In this document: positions 52,330-61,650 of the stretch, one piece after another | Layout of the letters: every line of letters begins with the position of its first letter | Position numbering within the stretch: position 1 is the stretch's first letter | Origin: Simplicispira psychrophila DSM 11588 | GTDB lineage: Bacteria; Pseudomonadota; Gammaproteobacteria; Burkholderiales; Burkholderiaceae_C | NCBI RefSeq assembly: GCF_000688255.1 | Contig: NZ_JHYS01000003.1 | Coordinates: forward strand, 248,001-312,000 | DNA: 64,000 nucleotides | Direction of reading: 5' to 3' | The notes under the pieces: model-generated | What the model was told of the DNA's origin: nothing | What the model saw: only the letters and a program-made list of their open reading frames with translations | The model's database searches: none | Program-made: the position numbers and the translations under genes

Positions 52330-52533
52330 TCGCCGATGCAGCTGAATATGTTACAGAACGTGCTATAGAATCCGCAGCGTCAGATAGTTTTGCTTGTGCC
52401 GCGTGACGGCTGAGAGGGACACCCAGATCGCACCAAGGCCCAAGCCGTATTTGTCACCCCGATTGACCGGATCGGATGCGGAGAGTGCGCCAGCCATCGG
52501 CTTACAGGCTCTTTGCGTCTACAGGATGCTTTG

Positions 52534-52902
52534 ATGCCACTGTCTTTTATTTTTTTCAAACACCCGTCGGCCTTATGGTTGGCTTGGCTGCTGGCGGCTT
52601 TCAGCGCGGCTGCTGCCGCAGAATCTCCTCCCGCTGCCGCGTTGAGCGCGGCGCAAATACAAGACGTCTCCTTGCTGGCGGGCACTTGCGCCAACTGCCA
52701 TGGGCCGGATGGCCAAGCACCCGGTGGCAGCGCCATTCGCAGCCTGCGTGGTCAAAGCGCCAATCACCTACAGCAGCGCCTGCTGGCTTTCAAGGCCGGC
52801 ACTGTGGCGGACGCCACCGTGATGACCCGGCTGATGAAGGGCTACGACGCAGCCCACATCGAGGCCTTGGCCCAGTGGTTTGGCAGCAAGGAGGCCAAAT
52901 GA
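52534..52902 (+). CDS. Monohaem cytochrome c, FCSD cytochrome-subunit type
   Basis: A 122-residue periplasmic c-type cytochrome: signal peptide LWLAWLLAAFSAAAAA and CANCH at about C52-H56, with GPDGQAPGGSAI and later MTRLMKGYDAAHI (possible axial Met). Only one haem, smaller than the dihaem FccA of purple sulphur bacteria. The stop overlaps the FCSD flavoprotein start (ATGA), so the two are coupled, as fccA-fccB are. Confidence 0.88.
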   Translation: MPLSFIFFKHPSALWLAWLLAAFSAAAAAESPPAAALSAAQIQDVSLLAGTCANCHGPDGQAPGGSAIRSLRGQSANHLQQRLLAFKAGTVADATVMTRLMKGYDAAHIEALAQWFGSKEAK

Positions 52903-54188
52903 CACACTCCACACTGTTTTCCCGGCGCACCCTGCTCGGCAGCGCCATCACCGGTGCCGCCACACTGGCGCTGCCTTCGTTTGTTCACGCCCAAGCCGGC
53001 CGCGCCCATGTGGTGGTGGTCGGCGGCGGCTTTGGTGGTGCCACTGCTGCGCGCTACCTGCGCCAGCGCGCCCCTCAGGTGCGTGTAACGCTCATCGAAC
53101 CGGCGGAGCGCTTTATCACCTGCCCCTTTTCCAACCTGTACTTGGCTGGCCTGCGCAGCTGGGACAGCCTCGGCCACGGTTATGACGGCCTGCGCCAAGC
53201 GGGGGTGGACGTGGTACACGCCCGTGCTGACGACGTAGACACCGCCGCGCGCACGCTGCGCCTGTCGAGCGGCCAGACTTTGCACTACGATCGCTTGGTG
53301 CTTTCGCCCGGCGTGGACATGCGCTGGAACGCTATCGAGGGCTACGGCGAAGCGGCAGCGCAAACAGCCCCGCACGCTTGGAAGGCGGGTGCCCAAACCC
53401 AACTGCTGCGCCAGCAGATGCACGCGATGGCCGACGGTGGCTGCTTCGTGATGGTGATTCCCGACAACCCCTTTCGTTGCCCGCCCGGGCCCTATGAGCG
53501 CGCCGCCATGGTCGCCCACTACTTTCAGCGGCACAAACCGCGCAGCAAAATTCTGTTGCTCGACGCCAAAGACAACTTCTCCAAGCAAGGCCTGTTCCTG
53601 CAAGCCTTCAAGATGCTGTATGGCGACATGATCGAATGGGTCAAACAGTCCGATGACGGGCAGGTGCTGCGCGTGGATGCCAAGGCACTGGAAGTCGAAA
53701 CCGTCTTTGGCACGCGCCACAAAGCGGCGGTGCTCAATGTCATTCCGCCGCAAAAGGCGGGCTTCATTGCCGAGCGCGCGGGTGTCACGGACGCCAGCGG
53801 CTGGGTGCCGGTGAAGGCCGAGAGCTTTGAATCGCGCCAGATAGCGGGCGTCTATGTGCTGGGCGACGCCACCATCGCCGCTCCCATGCCCAAGTCTGGC
53901 TTTGCGGCCAACACCCAAGGCAAGGTGGCCGCTGCCGCGATTGCGGCCGAGCTGACCGGCCAGCCTGCGCCTGTGGCCGCTTATGCCAACACCTGCTACA
54001 GCCTGATCGGCCCCGACCACGGCATCTCGGTGGCCGGCGTCTATCGCGCGCAGGCCGGAAAATTGACCGAAGTGCCAGACTCCGGCGGCGTCAGCCCGCT
54101 GGAGGGCAACGCGGCTTTTCGCGCGGCCGAGGCCCGCTACGGCGCAGCTTGGTATGCGGCCATCAGCGCCGACATCTGGGATCGTTGA
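52899..54188 (+). CDS. Sulfide dehydrogenase (flavocytochrome c) flavoprotein subunit, SoxF/FccB-like
   Basis: A 429-residue FAD protein with a Tat signal (SRRTLLGSAITGAATLALPSFVHA). FAD motif VVVGGGFGGATAARYLR, PFRCPPGPYERAAM (first disulphide Cys about C194), FAD motif GVYVLGDATIAAPMPKSGFAANTQG and the C-terminal FCSD-flavin domain NTCYSLIGPDHGISVAGVYR. The position of the second redox cysteine of the Allochromatium enzyme (GWCPV) is Val here (GWVPV, about V303). Catalysis of sulphide oxidation may therefore differ. Confidence 0.9.
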   Translation: MTHSTLFSRRTLLGSAITGAATLALPSFVHAQAGRAHVVVVGGGFGGATAARYLRQRAPQVRVTLIEPAERFITCPFSNLYLAGLRSWDSLGHGYDGLRQAGVDVVHARADDVDTAARTLRLSSGQTLHYDRLVLSPGVDMRWNAIEGYGEAAAQTAPHAWKAGAQTQLLRQQMHAMADGGCFVMVIPDNPFRCPPGPYERAAMVAHYFQRHKPRSKILLLDAKDNFSKQGLFLQAFKMLYGDMIEWVKQSDDGQVLRVDAKALEVETVFGTRHKAAVLNVIPPQKAGFIAERAGVTDASGWVPVKAESFESRQIAGVYVLGDATIAAPMPKSGFAANTQGKVAAAAIAAELTGQPAPVAAYANTCYSLIGPDHGISVAGVYRAQAGKLTEVPDSGGVSPLEGNAAFRAAEARYGAAWYAAISADIWDR

Positions 54189-54230
54189 TCCACACCGCAG
54201 CTTCAAACATTAACCAAGAGAGCCTTATCC

Positions 54231-55574
54231 ATGCAACGTCGCAATTTTCTGCTCAGTCCATCGGCGCTGGCGCTGGGCACAGTCGCCAGCAGCCTCGCAC
54301 CCTCGCTGGCGCTGGCCGCCCCGGCCATCATCACGCCGCAATCGCGCATCCTGCCGCGCCAAGGCAAGGGCCCGCGCATCGTGATCTGCGGCGGTGGCTG
54401 GGGTGGCATGACCGCCGCGCGCTACCTGCGCGATCTGATTCCCCACTCCGATGTAGTGCTGCTGGAGCGCAACCCGACCTTCTGGTCTGGCCCCATGAGC
54501 AACAAGTGGCTGTTCGACATCGTTGGCACCGACTTCGTCAACCGTGACATGCTGCGCCCGGCCAATACCTATGGCTACCAACTGCTGCAAACCGAAGTCA
54601 CGGGGTTTGAGCGCGATAAAAAGCTGGTGCACACCGCTCACGGGCTGATCGAGTACGACTTTTTGATTCTGTCAGGCGGTATTCGCAACGACTACGAAGC
54701 TTGGTTTGGCAATGACCAGCGTGCCATCGACTACACCCGCAAGCACTTCCCTAATGCCTACATCCCCAACCAAGAGATGTTTGCGCTTAAGCAAAAAGTC
54801 AAAGACTTCAAGGGCGGCACGCTGGTGATGACGCTGCCCCCGCCGCCCCACCGTTGCCCGCCCTCACCGTACGAGCGCGCCTGCCTGATTGCCGGGCATA
54901 TCAAGAAGAACAAAATCCCCGGAAAAATCCTGATTCTTGACCCCAAACCAAAAATTGGCCCTATCGGTGTCGGCTACAAGCAGGCGTTTGAAGAGCTGTA
55001 CCCAGACATCATCACCCACGTGCCGAATGCGCGCGTGCAAGAGGTCGATCCCTTCAACAAGCGCATCAAGACGACGGCGGGCGAGTTTAAATTTGACGAT
55101 GCCATCCTGATGCCGCCCCACCAAGCGGCCGAAATGGTCTGGCACGCCGACCTGATCGGCAAGGATGCCACCGGCAAACCCACCGGCTGGGCCGACATGC
55201 ACCCGCGCCTGTTCCATGCCCACAGCGACGACCGCGTGTACTTTGTCGGCGACTTGATGGGCGCCATCTCCGACCAGTTTGGCCACTACCCCAAGAGCGC
55301 CCACGTGGCCAACTACATCGGCAAGATCGTGGCCAAGAACATCGCCCAGCGCGTCTCCGGCAAGGAAGTGACGCCCCTCTTGCCCGACAACCTTTGCTTC
55401 ATGATGGTCAACGCCGAGCCACAGGAAGAAATCTCGGTCAAATTCGAGTACGAGGTCGATCCCACCGACAAGGTCATCCAAACCCAGATCGACATGGACG
55501 TGCGCACGCACGATATGGTCAAAGAAGACTTTGGCTGGATCCACAGCAAATTCAGCGACTTTCTGGCCATCTGA
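54231..55574 (+). CDS. Second FCSD-type FAD oxidoreductase
   Basis: A 447-residue secreted FAD protein with an N-terminal Tat-like signal (QRRNFLLSPSALALGTVASSLAPSLALAA). It is clearly homologous to FccB (IVICGGGWGGMTAARYLRDL, HRCPPSPYERACL, YFVGDLMGAISDQFGHYPKSAHVANYIG) but diverged: the usual TC-x-SN motif is WSGPMSN, and no cysteine corresponds to the second disulphide residue. It lies between the first FCSD gene and soxYZ. The substrate may be a sulphur compound other than sulphide. Confidence 0.88.
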   Translation: MQRRNFLLSPSALALGTVASSLAPSLALAAPAIITPQSRILPRQGKGPRIVICGGGWGGMTAARYLRDLIPHSDVVLLERNPTFWSGPMSNKWLFDIVGTDFVNRDMLRPANTYGYQLLQTEVTGFERDKKLVHTAHGLIEYDFLILSGGIRNDYEAWFGNDQRAIDYTRKHFPNAYIPNQEMFALKQKVKDFKGGTLVMTLPPPPHRCPPSPYERACLIAGHIKKNKIPGKILILDPKPKIGPIGVGYKQAFEELYPDIITHVPNARVQEVDPFNKRIKTTAGEFKFDDAILMPPHQAAEMVWHADLIGKDATGKPTGWADMHPRLFHAHSDDRVYFVGDLMGAISDQFGHYPKSAHVANYIGKIVAKNIAQRVSGKEVTPLLPDNLCFMMVNAEPQEEISVKFEYEVDPTDKVIQTQIDMDVRTHDMVKEDFGWIHSKFSDFLAI

Positions 55575-55577
55575 CCC

Positions 55578-56114
55578 ATGCACAGACCTATTCAGCCTCC
55601 CTCCTCCCCGCTGACACGGCGCGCGTTGGTTGCGGGCGCAGCGGTGGCCGGTGCCGCACTGGCCCTGCCCAGCGCGGCATGGGCGCAGGCCAGCCCCGCA
55701 GCCGCAGCCGAGCCCATTTCAGCCCATCTGTCCAATCCGCTGGCGCCCAACCCAGTGGAGTTTCAACAGCAAATCGCCCAGTTCACCGGCCAAGCCACAC
55801 CGCAGGCGCAAGGACTGCTGCTAGAGGTTGCGGTGCTGGCCGACAACCCCAGCGCGGTGCCCATCAAAGTCAAGGTCACCTTGCCGATCACGGACGACGA
55901 CTGGTGCGAAGAAATCATCGTGCTGGCCGATCTGAACCCCTCGCCCTTAGCCTGCCGCCTGCAGTTCACTGCAGCGGCTGGCACCGCTGAAGCGGCGGTG
56001 CGCGTGCGCCTGTCCCAGACGCAAACCATCCACGCCCTGGCGCGCATGAAAAGCGGCAAGGTGCTGGCGGCCCAACAGAGCGTGACCGTGGCCGCCAGCG
56101 GCTGCGGCATGTGA
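55578..56114 (+). CDS. soxY: SoxY, sulfur-carrying protein of the Sox system
   Basis: A 178-residue periplasmic protein. Tat signal (LTRRALVAGAAVAGAALALPSAAWA) and an IgG-like domain (NPVEFQQQIAQFTGQA, ITDDDWCEEIIVLADLNPSPLAC). The substrate-carrying cysteine is in the terminal GCGM; most SoxY end in GGCGG, so the swinging arm is altered at its last residues. It starts 3 bp after the FCSD gene and 15 bp before soxZ. Confidence 0.9.
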   Translation: MHRPIQPPSSPLTRRALVAGAAVAGAALALPSAAWAQASPAAAAEPISAHLSNPLAPNPVEFQQQIAQFTGQATPQAQGLLLEVAVLADNPSAVPIKVKVTLPITDDDWCEEIIVLADLNPSPLACRLQFTAAAGTAEAAVRVRLSQTQTIHALARMKSGKVLAAQQSVTVAASGCGM

Positions 56115-56129
56115 GCTTAGGAATACGCG

Positions 56130-56456
56130 ATGCAAAAACCACCCCGTATCTGGGTCAGTAACGCCACACCCGCCAAACATGAGGTGCTGCGCGTGCGCGC
56201 GCAGATGGAGCACACCATGGAAAGCGGCCTGCGCCAGGATGCAGAGGGCAAGCTGCGCCCACGCAACATCGTCACCCGCTTCGAAGCGCGGTTGGGCAAC
56301 ACTTTGCTGTTCAGCTGGGAGCCGGGCATCTCCGTCTCGCAAAATCCCTATATCGAATTCACCTTCTTGGCGCGCGAAAGTGGCGTGCTACACCTGCACT
56401 GGAAGGACGATACGGGCCAGATGCTGAGCACACAAAAGACCATCACCGTGGGTTGA
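56130..56456 (+). CDS. soxZ: SoxZ, partner of SoxY
   Basis: A 108-residue SoxZ with no signal peptide (exported with SoxY): MQKPPRIWVSNATPAKHEVLRVRAQMEHTMESG, FEARLGNTLLF and QNPYIEFTFLARESGVLHLHWKDDTG. SoxYZ binds sulphur intermediates by the SoxY cysteine. The remaining sox genes (soxAX, soxB, soxCD) are not in this window. Confidence 0.93.
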   Translation: MQKPPRIWVSNATPAKHEVLRVRAQMEHTMESGLRQDAEGKLRPRNIVTRFEARLGNTLLFSWEPGISVSQNPYIEFTFLARESGVLHLHWKDDTGQMLSTQKTITVG

Positions 56457-56531
56457 AACCTAGCTTCCTTCAGCAAACTTGCGCGGCACCACGACCTGCC
56501 TGGTGTTTGATCTGCCGGCACAATCGCGGCC

Positions 56532-56945
56532 ATGAGACTCCTACACACCATGCTGCGCGTTGGCAACCTTCAACGCTCGATTGATTTCTATACCCAGGTG
56601 CTGGGCATGACGCTGCTGCGCCAATCCGAAAACCCCGAGTACCAATACTCGCTGGCGTTTTTGGGCTTTGGCAGCGGTAACCCCGGCCAAGCAGAAATTG
56701 AGCTGACCTATAACTGGGGCACCGAGAGCTATGACCACGGCAACGCCTACGGCCATATCGCTCTGGGTGTGCCGGATGCTTACGCTGCCTGCGAAAAAAT
56801 CAAAGCCGCTGGTGGCAACGTCACACGCGAGGCTGGGCCGGTCATGGGCGGCAGCACGGTGATTGCGTTTGTGACCGATCCGGATGGCTACAAGATCGAA
56901 CTGATCCAGCGGGCCGAAAGCGATGCTGGTAGCGGCCTGCGCTGA
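56532..56945 (+). CDS. gloA: Lactoylglutathione lyase (glyoxalase I)
   Basis: A 137-residue VOC enzyme converting the methylglyoxal-glutathione hemithioacetal to lactoylglutathione. Metal ligands sit at the standard positions: His5 in LLHTML, Glu in EIELTYNWG, His in YGHIALGV, Glu in KIELIQ. The length equals the E. coli type (nickel/cobalt form). It is followed by a 42-bp repeat copy. Confidence 0.95.
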   Translation: MRLLHTMLRVGNLQRSIDFYTQVLGMTLLRQSENPEYQYSLAFLGFGSGNPGQAEIELTYNWGTESYDHGNAYGHIALGVPDAYAACEKIKAAGGNVTREAGPVMGGSTVIAFVTDPDGYKIELIQRAESDAGSGLR

Positions 56946-56964
56946 GCCACAACTAAAGCTATAT

Positions 56965-57006
56965 TTTTGATAGCTGCTAGCGCTTATCCAGTAAGCATTA
57001 AAGGCC
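56965..57006 (-). repeat. 42-bp dispersed element, intergenic
   Basis: Plus strand: TTTTGATAGCT, 4 nt, GCGCTT, 9 nt, GCATTAAAGGCC. Exact spacing and near-consensus; it lies between gloA and eda. Confidence 0.75.
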
Positions 57007-57019
57007 TTTTTACTGATAT

Positions 57020-57658
57020 TTATTGCAGACCCACAGCGGCACGTGCCAGTGCCGTGATACGCGCCCAGTCACCCTGATCTAGCGCGTCCTGCGACACCAG
57101 CCACGAACCGCCGACGCAGGCGACGTTGCGCAGCGCTAAAAAATCGGGCGCATTGCCGGCATGAATGCCGCCAGTGGGGCAAAACAGCACGTCACCAAAC
57201 GGGCCTTGCCAGGCTTGCAGCATAGCCAAACCGCCGGCTTGCAAGGCGGGGAAAAATTTTAGTACCTGCAGTCCCTCTGCTTGCGCTTGCATGATTTCGC
57301 TGGCTGTCGCTACGCCGGGCAGCAGCGGCAGTTGTACATCACGGCTGGCCTGGGCGACGGCGGCGGTCAGTCCGGGGCTGACCAGAAAGCGCGCCCCCGC
57401 CGCACTGGCGCTGCGCGCGTCGCTGGCGCTGCGCACGGTGCCGGCGCCGACCACGGCACCGGGGACGTCGCGGGCTATCGCTTCTATGCAGGCCAGGGCG
57501 GCTGGGGAGCGCAGTGTCACTTCCAACATACGAATGCCACCCGCCAGAAGCGCGCGTGCCATCGGCGCTGCGTGCTCCACTTTGTGCAGCACGATGACCG
57601 GAATGACGGGTGCGTCGCGCACCACATCGAGGGCGCTCAAGGGTGTGTTCAGAGCCAT
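57020..57658 (-). CDS. eda: KDPG aldolase (2-dehydro-3-deoxy-phosphogluconate aldolase)
   Basis: A 212-residue class I aldolase of the Entner-Doudoroff pathway. The Schiff-base lysine is about K134 in VLKFFPA, the general base about E46 in EVTLRS, and [16 protein letters not shown] binds phosphate. The ATG at 57658 overlaps the end of edd by 10 bp; the longer in-frame extension lies inside edd and is rejected. It closes the edd-eda operon. Confidence 0.95.
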   Translation of the reverse strand: MALNTPLSALDVVRDAPVIPVIVLHKVEHAAPMARALLAGGIRMLEVTLRSPAALACIEAIARDVPGAVVGAGTVRSASDARSASAAGARFLVSPGLTAAVAQASRDVQLPLLPGVATASEIMQAQAEGLQVLKFFPALQAGGLAMLQAWQGPFGDVLFCPTGGIHAGNAPDFLALRNVACVGGSWLVSQDALDQGDWARITALARAAVGLQ

Positions 57659-59502
57659 GTGCAGGCGCCCTCCTCGGCGCTCAGTGCGTTGCGGCGCATT
57701 CCGGTAAAAAGTTCGCGGCCCAGCCCTACGCTGTTGGACAGAGCCAAGTCGGCGGGAAAGGGGTCGGTCGGGCGTGCTGCCCAAGTGGCAGTCTCTACCA
57801 GCGCTTCTAGCTGGCCGGTGTTGGCATCTATGCGCACCAAGTCGCCGTCGCGCAGTTTGGCCAGCGGGCCGCCCATGGCAGCTTCGGGCGAGACATGGAT
57901 GGCGGCAGGCACTTTGCCCGAGGCGCCGCTCATGCGCCCATCGGTCACCAACGCCACGCGGTAGCCCTTCCCTTGCAACACGGCCAGCGGCGGCGTGAGT
58001 TTGTGCAGTTCGGGCATTCCGTTGGCATGTGGGCCTTGCCAGCGCACCACGCAGATCAGGCCGTGGCTGGGATGGTCAGCACACAGGCGCTCCAGTTCGC
58101 CAGAGTCAAAGGCAGCCAATAAGGCGTCTTGCGTGTCGAAAATCCGCGCCGGCGCTGCGATGGTGTGGCGGTCGTCAGGCACGGCGGATACTTTGATCAC
58201 CGCCCTCCCCAAATTGCCTTGCAGCAGTTGCAGGCCGCCGGTGGGGCTGAACGGCGCGGTGACAGGCCGCAAGATGCTGTCGTCACCGCTGGCGCCGCTG
58301 TCCTGCCACACCAAACTGCCATGGGGGCTGGCCTGCGGGATACGGGTGAATTCGCGCAGGCCGCCCGGGCGCACCGTTAGCACGTCGGCGTGCATCAGGC
58401 CAGCGTCCAGCAGCTCGCGGATCACGTAGCCCGGTCCGCCTGCGGCTTGGAACTGGTTGACGTCAGCGCTGCCGTTGGGGTAGACGCGGGCCAGCAGTGG
58501 CACCACGGCCGACAGATCGGCAAAGTCGCTCCAGTCAATGCGGATACCGGCCGAGCGTGCCACCGCCACCCAGTGGATCAGGTGGTTGGTCGAGCCGCCG
58601 GTGGCCAACAGGGCCACCATGGCGTTGACGATGGCGCGCTCGTCTACCAGCTGACCGATAGGCGTGAAGTGCTGCGCACGGGTGATGCCCAACGCCGTGC
58701 GCGCCGCTTCGCGCGTGAGTTCGGCACGCAGGTTTTCGCCTGGGTTGATGAAAGCCGTGCCCGGCACTTGCAAGCCCATGGCTTCGAGCAGCATCTGGTT
58801 GCTATTGGCCGTGCCGTAGAAGGTGCAGGTGCCGGGTGCATGGTAGGCAGCCGATTCAGCCGCCAGCAGCTCGGCGCGGCCAACCAGGCCTTGCGCGGCT
58901 TGCTCGCGCACCTGGGCTTTGGCGGGGTTAGAGAGTCCGCTGGTCATCGGCCCAGCCGGCACAAACACCGTGGGCAAATGACCAAAGTGCAGCGCGCCGA
59001 TCAGCAGCCCGGGCACGATTTTGTCGCACACGCCCAGCAGCAAGGCAGCGTCGAACACATCGTGGCTGAGGGCCACGGCGGTGGCCATGGCGATCACGTC
59101 GCGGCTGAACAGGCTCAATTCCATGCCCGGTGTGCCCTGCGTGACGCCGTCGCACATGGCGGGAACGCCACCGGCTACTTGCGCGGTGGCGCCGTGTTTT
59201 CGGGCTTCGTCTTTGATCAGGTCAGGGTAATGCTGCAGCGGTGCGTGGGCTGAGAGCACATCGTTGTAGGCCGTGACGATGCCGATATTGGGTGCACGCT
59301 CGGCGACGATGCGCAGTTTGTCATTGACCGGCAGACCGGCAAAGGCGTGGGCGACGTTGGCGCAGCCCAGGCGCTGCGCACCGGGTGGGCGTTGCGCCAT
59401 GGCGTGCAGGCGCTCCAAGTAGGTACTCCGCCTGGGCGCGCTGCGTTCGCGGATGCGCTGCGTCACTGCAGTGATGGCAGCGACGGTGCTGTGAAATGTC
59501 AT
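57649..59502 (-). CDS. edd: Phosphogluconate dehydratase
   Basis: A 617-residue IlvD/Edd-family iron-sulphur dehydratase: [19 protein letters not shown] (signature 1) and [22 protein letters not shown] (signature 2). The N-terminal [14 protein letters not shown]-like region ([14 protein letters not shown]) is specific for Edd rather than IlvD. It converts 6-phosphogluconate to KDPG, which eda then cleaves. Confidence 0.96.
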   Translation of the reverse strand: MTFHSTVAAITAVTQRIRERSAPRRSTYLERLHAMAQRPPGAQRLGCANVAHAFAGLPVNDKLRIVAERAPNIGIVTAYNDVLSAHAPLQHYPDLIKDEARKHGATAQVAGGVPAMCDGVTQGTPGMELSLFSRDVIAMATAVALSHDVFDAALLLGVCDKIVPGLLIGALHFGHLPTVFVPAGPMTSGLSNPAKAQVREQAAQGLVGRAELLAAESAAYHAPGTCTFYGTANSNQMLLEAMGLQVPGTAFINPGENLRAELTREAARTALGITRAQHFTPIGQLVDERAIVNAMVALLATGGSTNHLIHWVAVARSAGIRIDWSDFADLSAVVPLLARVYPNGSADVNQFQAAGGPGYVIRELLDAGLMHADVLTVRPGGLREFTRIPQASPHGSLVWQDSGASGDDSILRPVTAPFSPTGGLQLLQGNLGRAVIKVSAVPDDRHTIAAPARIFDTQDALLAAFDSGELERLCADHPSHGLICVVRWQGPHANGMPELHKLTPPLAVLQGKGYRVALVTDGRMSGASGKVPAAIHVSPEAAMGGPLAKLRDGDLVRIDANTGQLEALVETATWAARPTDPFPADLALSNSVGLGRELFTGMRRNALSAEEGACTWL

Positions 59503-59554
59503 TGGACGCGCCTTTCAAAGCTTGCAATCGAGACGATCATCGTAGCGACCAGTC

Positions 59555-59596
59555 GGCACCAGTCGTAAAAAACCCGGCACCAGTCGTAAAAAACCC
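59555..59596 (+). repeat. Two tandem 21-bp direct repeats
   Basis: The unit GGCACCAGTCG + TAAAAAACCC occurs twice back to back (59555-59575, 59576-59596). The second copy contributes the left arm of the terminator at 59592. Confidence 0.85.
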
Positions 59597-59610
59597 GGCG
59601 GCGCCGGGTT
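59592..59610 (-). terminator. Terminator for the OmpA-like gene
   Basis: AACCCGGC and GCCGGGTT form an 8-bp stem with a 3-nt GGC loop; on the minus strand the stem is followed by T6. Confidence 0.8.
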
Positions 59611-59638
59611 GTGTCTGGTGTGTCGTGAATGCTCGGGA

Positions 59639-60169
59639 TCAGTCAGCTGATAGCATCACTTCGACGCGGCGGGCTTCTGGATTGCTGCCGCTGGCTTGCA
59701 TTTGTTCAGGCTTGTTCAATTCAATTTGTGCTTCGGTCACGCCGAGCGCCATCAAAGCATCGCGCACGGCAAAAGCGCGCTGCTTGGCCAGTTCGGCGTT
59801 CATGGCGGCGCCGCCGGTATCGTCATGAAAGCCGGAGATCACGGCTTTTTTGCCTGCCGTCACGCCGGCGACCACATCGGCCAGGGCGTCGTTGGCGCCG
59901 GCCGCAATATCGGCTTGGCCCGAGGCAAAGTAGAACTTCACGATACCGTCTTCCACACGTACGCTGGGGCCGTCTTCCACATTGGTCACAATTTCAACCG
60001 CCGCAGGCATGTTGGCGGGTGCTGCAATGCTGCTGGCAACTGGCGCAGGGGTGATGCCGCGCTTGTAAACCACCACGCCCACGACGGTGGACAGGATCAG
60101 AATAATCAAGGCAAACAAGAAACCCAAGGCAAAACGCTCTTGGCTGTCGTCAGAACTGCTGGAAGACAT
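59639..60169 (-). CDS. OmpA-domain protein with N-terminal membrane anchor
   Basis: A 176-residue protein: cytoplasmic Ser-rich N-terminus, one transmembrane helix (ALGFLFALIILILSTVVGVVVY) and a C-terminal OmpA-like peptidoglycan-binding domain (VKFYFASGQADIAAGANDAL, ISGFHDDTGGAAMNAELAKQRAFAVRDALMALGV, ARRVEVMLS). It probably ties the inner membrane to peptidoglycan. It has its own terminator. Confidence 0.9.
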   Translation of the reverse strand: MSSSSSDDSQERFALGFLFALIILILSTVVGVVVYKRGITPAPVASSIAAPANMPAAVEIVTNVEDGPSVRVEDGIVKFYFASGQADIAAGANDALADVVAGVTAGKKAVISGFHDDTGGAAMNAELAKQRAFAVRDALMALGVTEAQIELNKPEQMQASGSNPEARRVEVMLSAD

Positions 60170-60239
60170 CTGGAAAACTCCCTCGTAAATAATGGTGGAC
60201 TAGGAAAAACCCTTAATTGTAGAGTCGTATTGATTTGCC

Positions 60240-60857
60240 ATGAACCCTTTTGCTGCTGCTCCCCGCTGTGACCGTGATCCAGCACCCATGCTCGAACGTG
60301 CCCTCGACGAATGGGGTGGTCAGCGTGATTTGTGGATTTTTGGCTATGCCTCACTGATCTGGCGCCCGGATTTTGAATTTACCGAGCGGCGTGACGCACG
60401 CGTGCATGGTTGGCACCGGGCGCTGAAGATGTGGAGCCACATCAACCGGGGTACACCGCAATGCCCAGGCCTGGTGTTTGGCATGTTGTCGGGCGGTAGT
60501 TGCCGGGGAGTGGTGTTTCGGGTGGTGCAATCCCAGGCACGTACCGTCATGCAGACTCTGTGGCAGCGCGAAATGCCCGTCGGGGTGTACGACCCGCGCT
60601 GGCTGCCTTGCCAGACATCGCAAGGCACGGTCAGTGCGCTGGCCTTTACGCTGTCGCGCCACAGCCCGAGCCATACTGGCACGCTGGATGCTGCTACCTA
60701 TCGGCATATTTTTTGCCACGCCAGCGGACGCTATGGCAGTACGCGCGACTATGCCCACGCGACTTATGAAGGACTGCACGCTGTGGGTATCCATGATCGT
60801 GCGCTGGCACGGCTGCTGGCGCTGGCACAAACAGCGCACGGCACAATCGACGCATGA
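60240..60857 (+). CDS. ChaC-type gamma-glutamylcyclotransferase
   Basis: A 205-residue GGCT-fold enzyme, probably degrading glutathione. Motif [14 protein letters not shown] (ligand-binding YxSL) and [18 protein letters not shown] ([21 protein letters not shown]) with a catalytic Glu expected in the middle region. A second possible start is ATG 60288. Its end overlaps pdxH by ATGA. Confidence 0.88.
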   Translation: MNPFAAAPRCDRDPAPMLERALDEWGGQRDLWIFGYASLIWRPDFEFTERRDARVHGWHRALKMWSHINRGTPQCPGLVFGMLSGGSCRGVVFRVVQSQARTVMQTLWQREMPVGVYDPRWLPCQTSQGTVSALAFTLSRHSPSHTGTLDAATYRHIFCHASGRYGSTRDYAHATYEGLHAVGIHDRALARLLALAQTAHGTIDA

Positions 60858-61516
60858 CTACCCCCGCCATCCCTGTTATCCCCTCCGCCCTGGCCGACCT
60901 GCGCAAGAGCTACGAGCGCGCCGAGCTCAACGAAAGCGCGTCGCACGCCCTGCCCTTGCAGCAATTTGAGCAATGGCTGCAAGAAGCCATCAGCGCGCAA
61001 GTGCCCGAGCCCAATGCCATGACCCTGGCCACGGTGGGCAGCGATTTGCGTCCGAGCACACGTGTCGTGCTGATCAAGGACTGCGATGCGCGCGGCATTG
61101 TCTGGTACACCAATTACGACAGCCGCAAGGGCCGCGAGCTGGCCGGCAATCCGTTTGCAGCACTGCAATTTCACTGGGTCGAGCTGGAGCGCGTGGTACG
61201 TATTGAGGGCGTGGTCGAAAGAGTCAGCGACAGCGAAAGCGACGCTTATTTCAAGAGTCGCCCACTCGATTCACGCATTGGTGCCTGGGCCAGCCCGCAA
61301 AGCCAGGTGATTTCCGGGCGCGGTGTGTTGGTGGCAAATGCTGCCAAATATGGCGCACAATTTTTGCTGAACCCGCCCCGCCCGCCGCACTGGGGAGGTT
61401 TTCTGCTGCGACCACAGGCTTGGGAGTTTTGGCAAGGACGCAAAAGCCGGCTGCACGATCGGCTGCACTATTGCCAGGACGGCGATGCCTGGGTGCGTGA
61501 GCGACTGGCGCCTTGA
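60854..61516 (+). CDS. pdxH: Pyridoxine/pyridoxamine 5'-phosphate oxidase
   Basis: A 220-residue FMN enzyme completing PLP synthesis. Conserved segments: [55 protein letters not shown] and the C-terminal [27 protein letters not shown]. The start ATG overlaps the chaC stop, so the two are translationally coupled. PLP is needed by dapC upstream in the window. Confidence 0.95.
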   Translation: MTTPAIPVIPSALADLRKSYERAELNESASHALPLQQFEQWLQEAISAQVPEPNAMTLATVGSDLRPSTRVVLIKDCDARGIVWYTNYDSRKGRELAGNPFAALQFHWVELERVVRIEGVVERVSDSESDAYFKSRPLDSRIGAWASPQSQVISGRGVLVANAAKYGAQFLLNPPRPPHWGGFLLRPQAWEFWQGRKSRLHDRLHYCQDGDAWVRERLAP

Positions 61517-61630
61517 TGCAATTTTCATAGGGTGCAATCGAACGGGATGGGACGAATAGCACGTCCCCCTGTACATTGTTTAACAATGTTGATTGAGCAT
61601 ATTTTAAAAAATTTTATTTATTAAAAACGC

Positions 61631-61643
61631 ATGTAAGTTACAT
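61631..61643. promoter_or_regulatory. Palindrome ATGTAAGTTACAT before the recombinase-fold gene
   Basis: A perfect 6+1+6 dyad 7 nt upstream of the ATG, with AT-rich flank TTATTAAAAAC. The same dyad and flank occur inverted at 12394-12406, apart from a 2-nt indel. It probably binds a regulator and would block translation or transcription start when occupied. Confidence 0.5.
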
Positions 61644-61650
61644 TCAAAGC

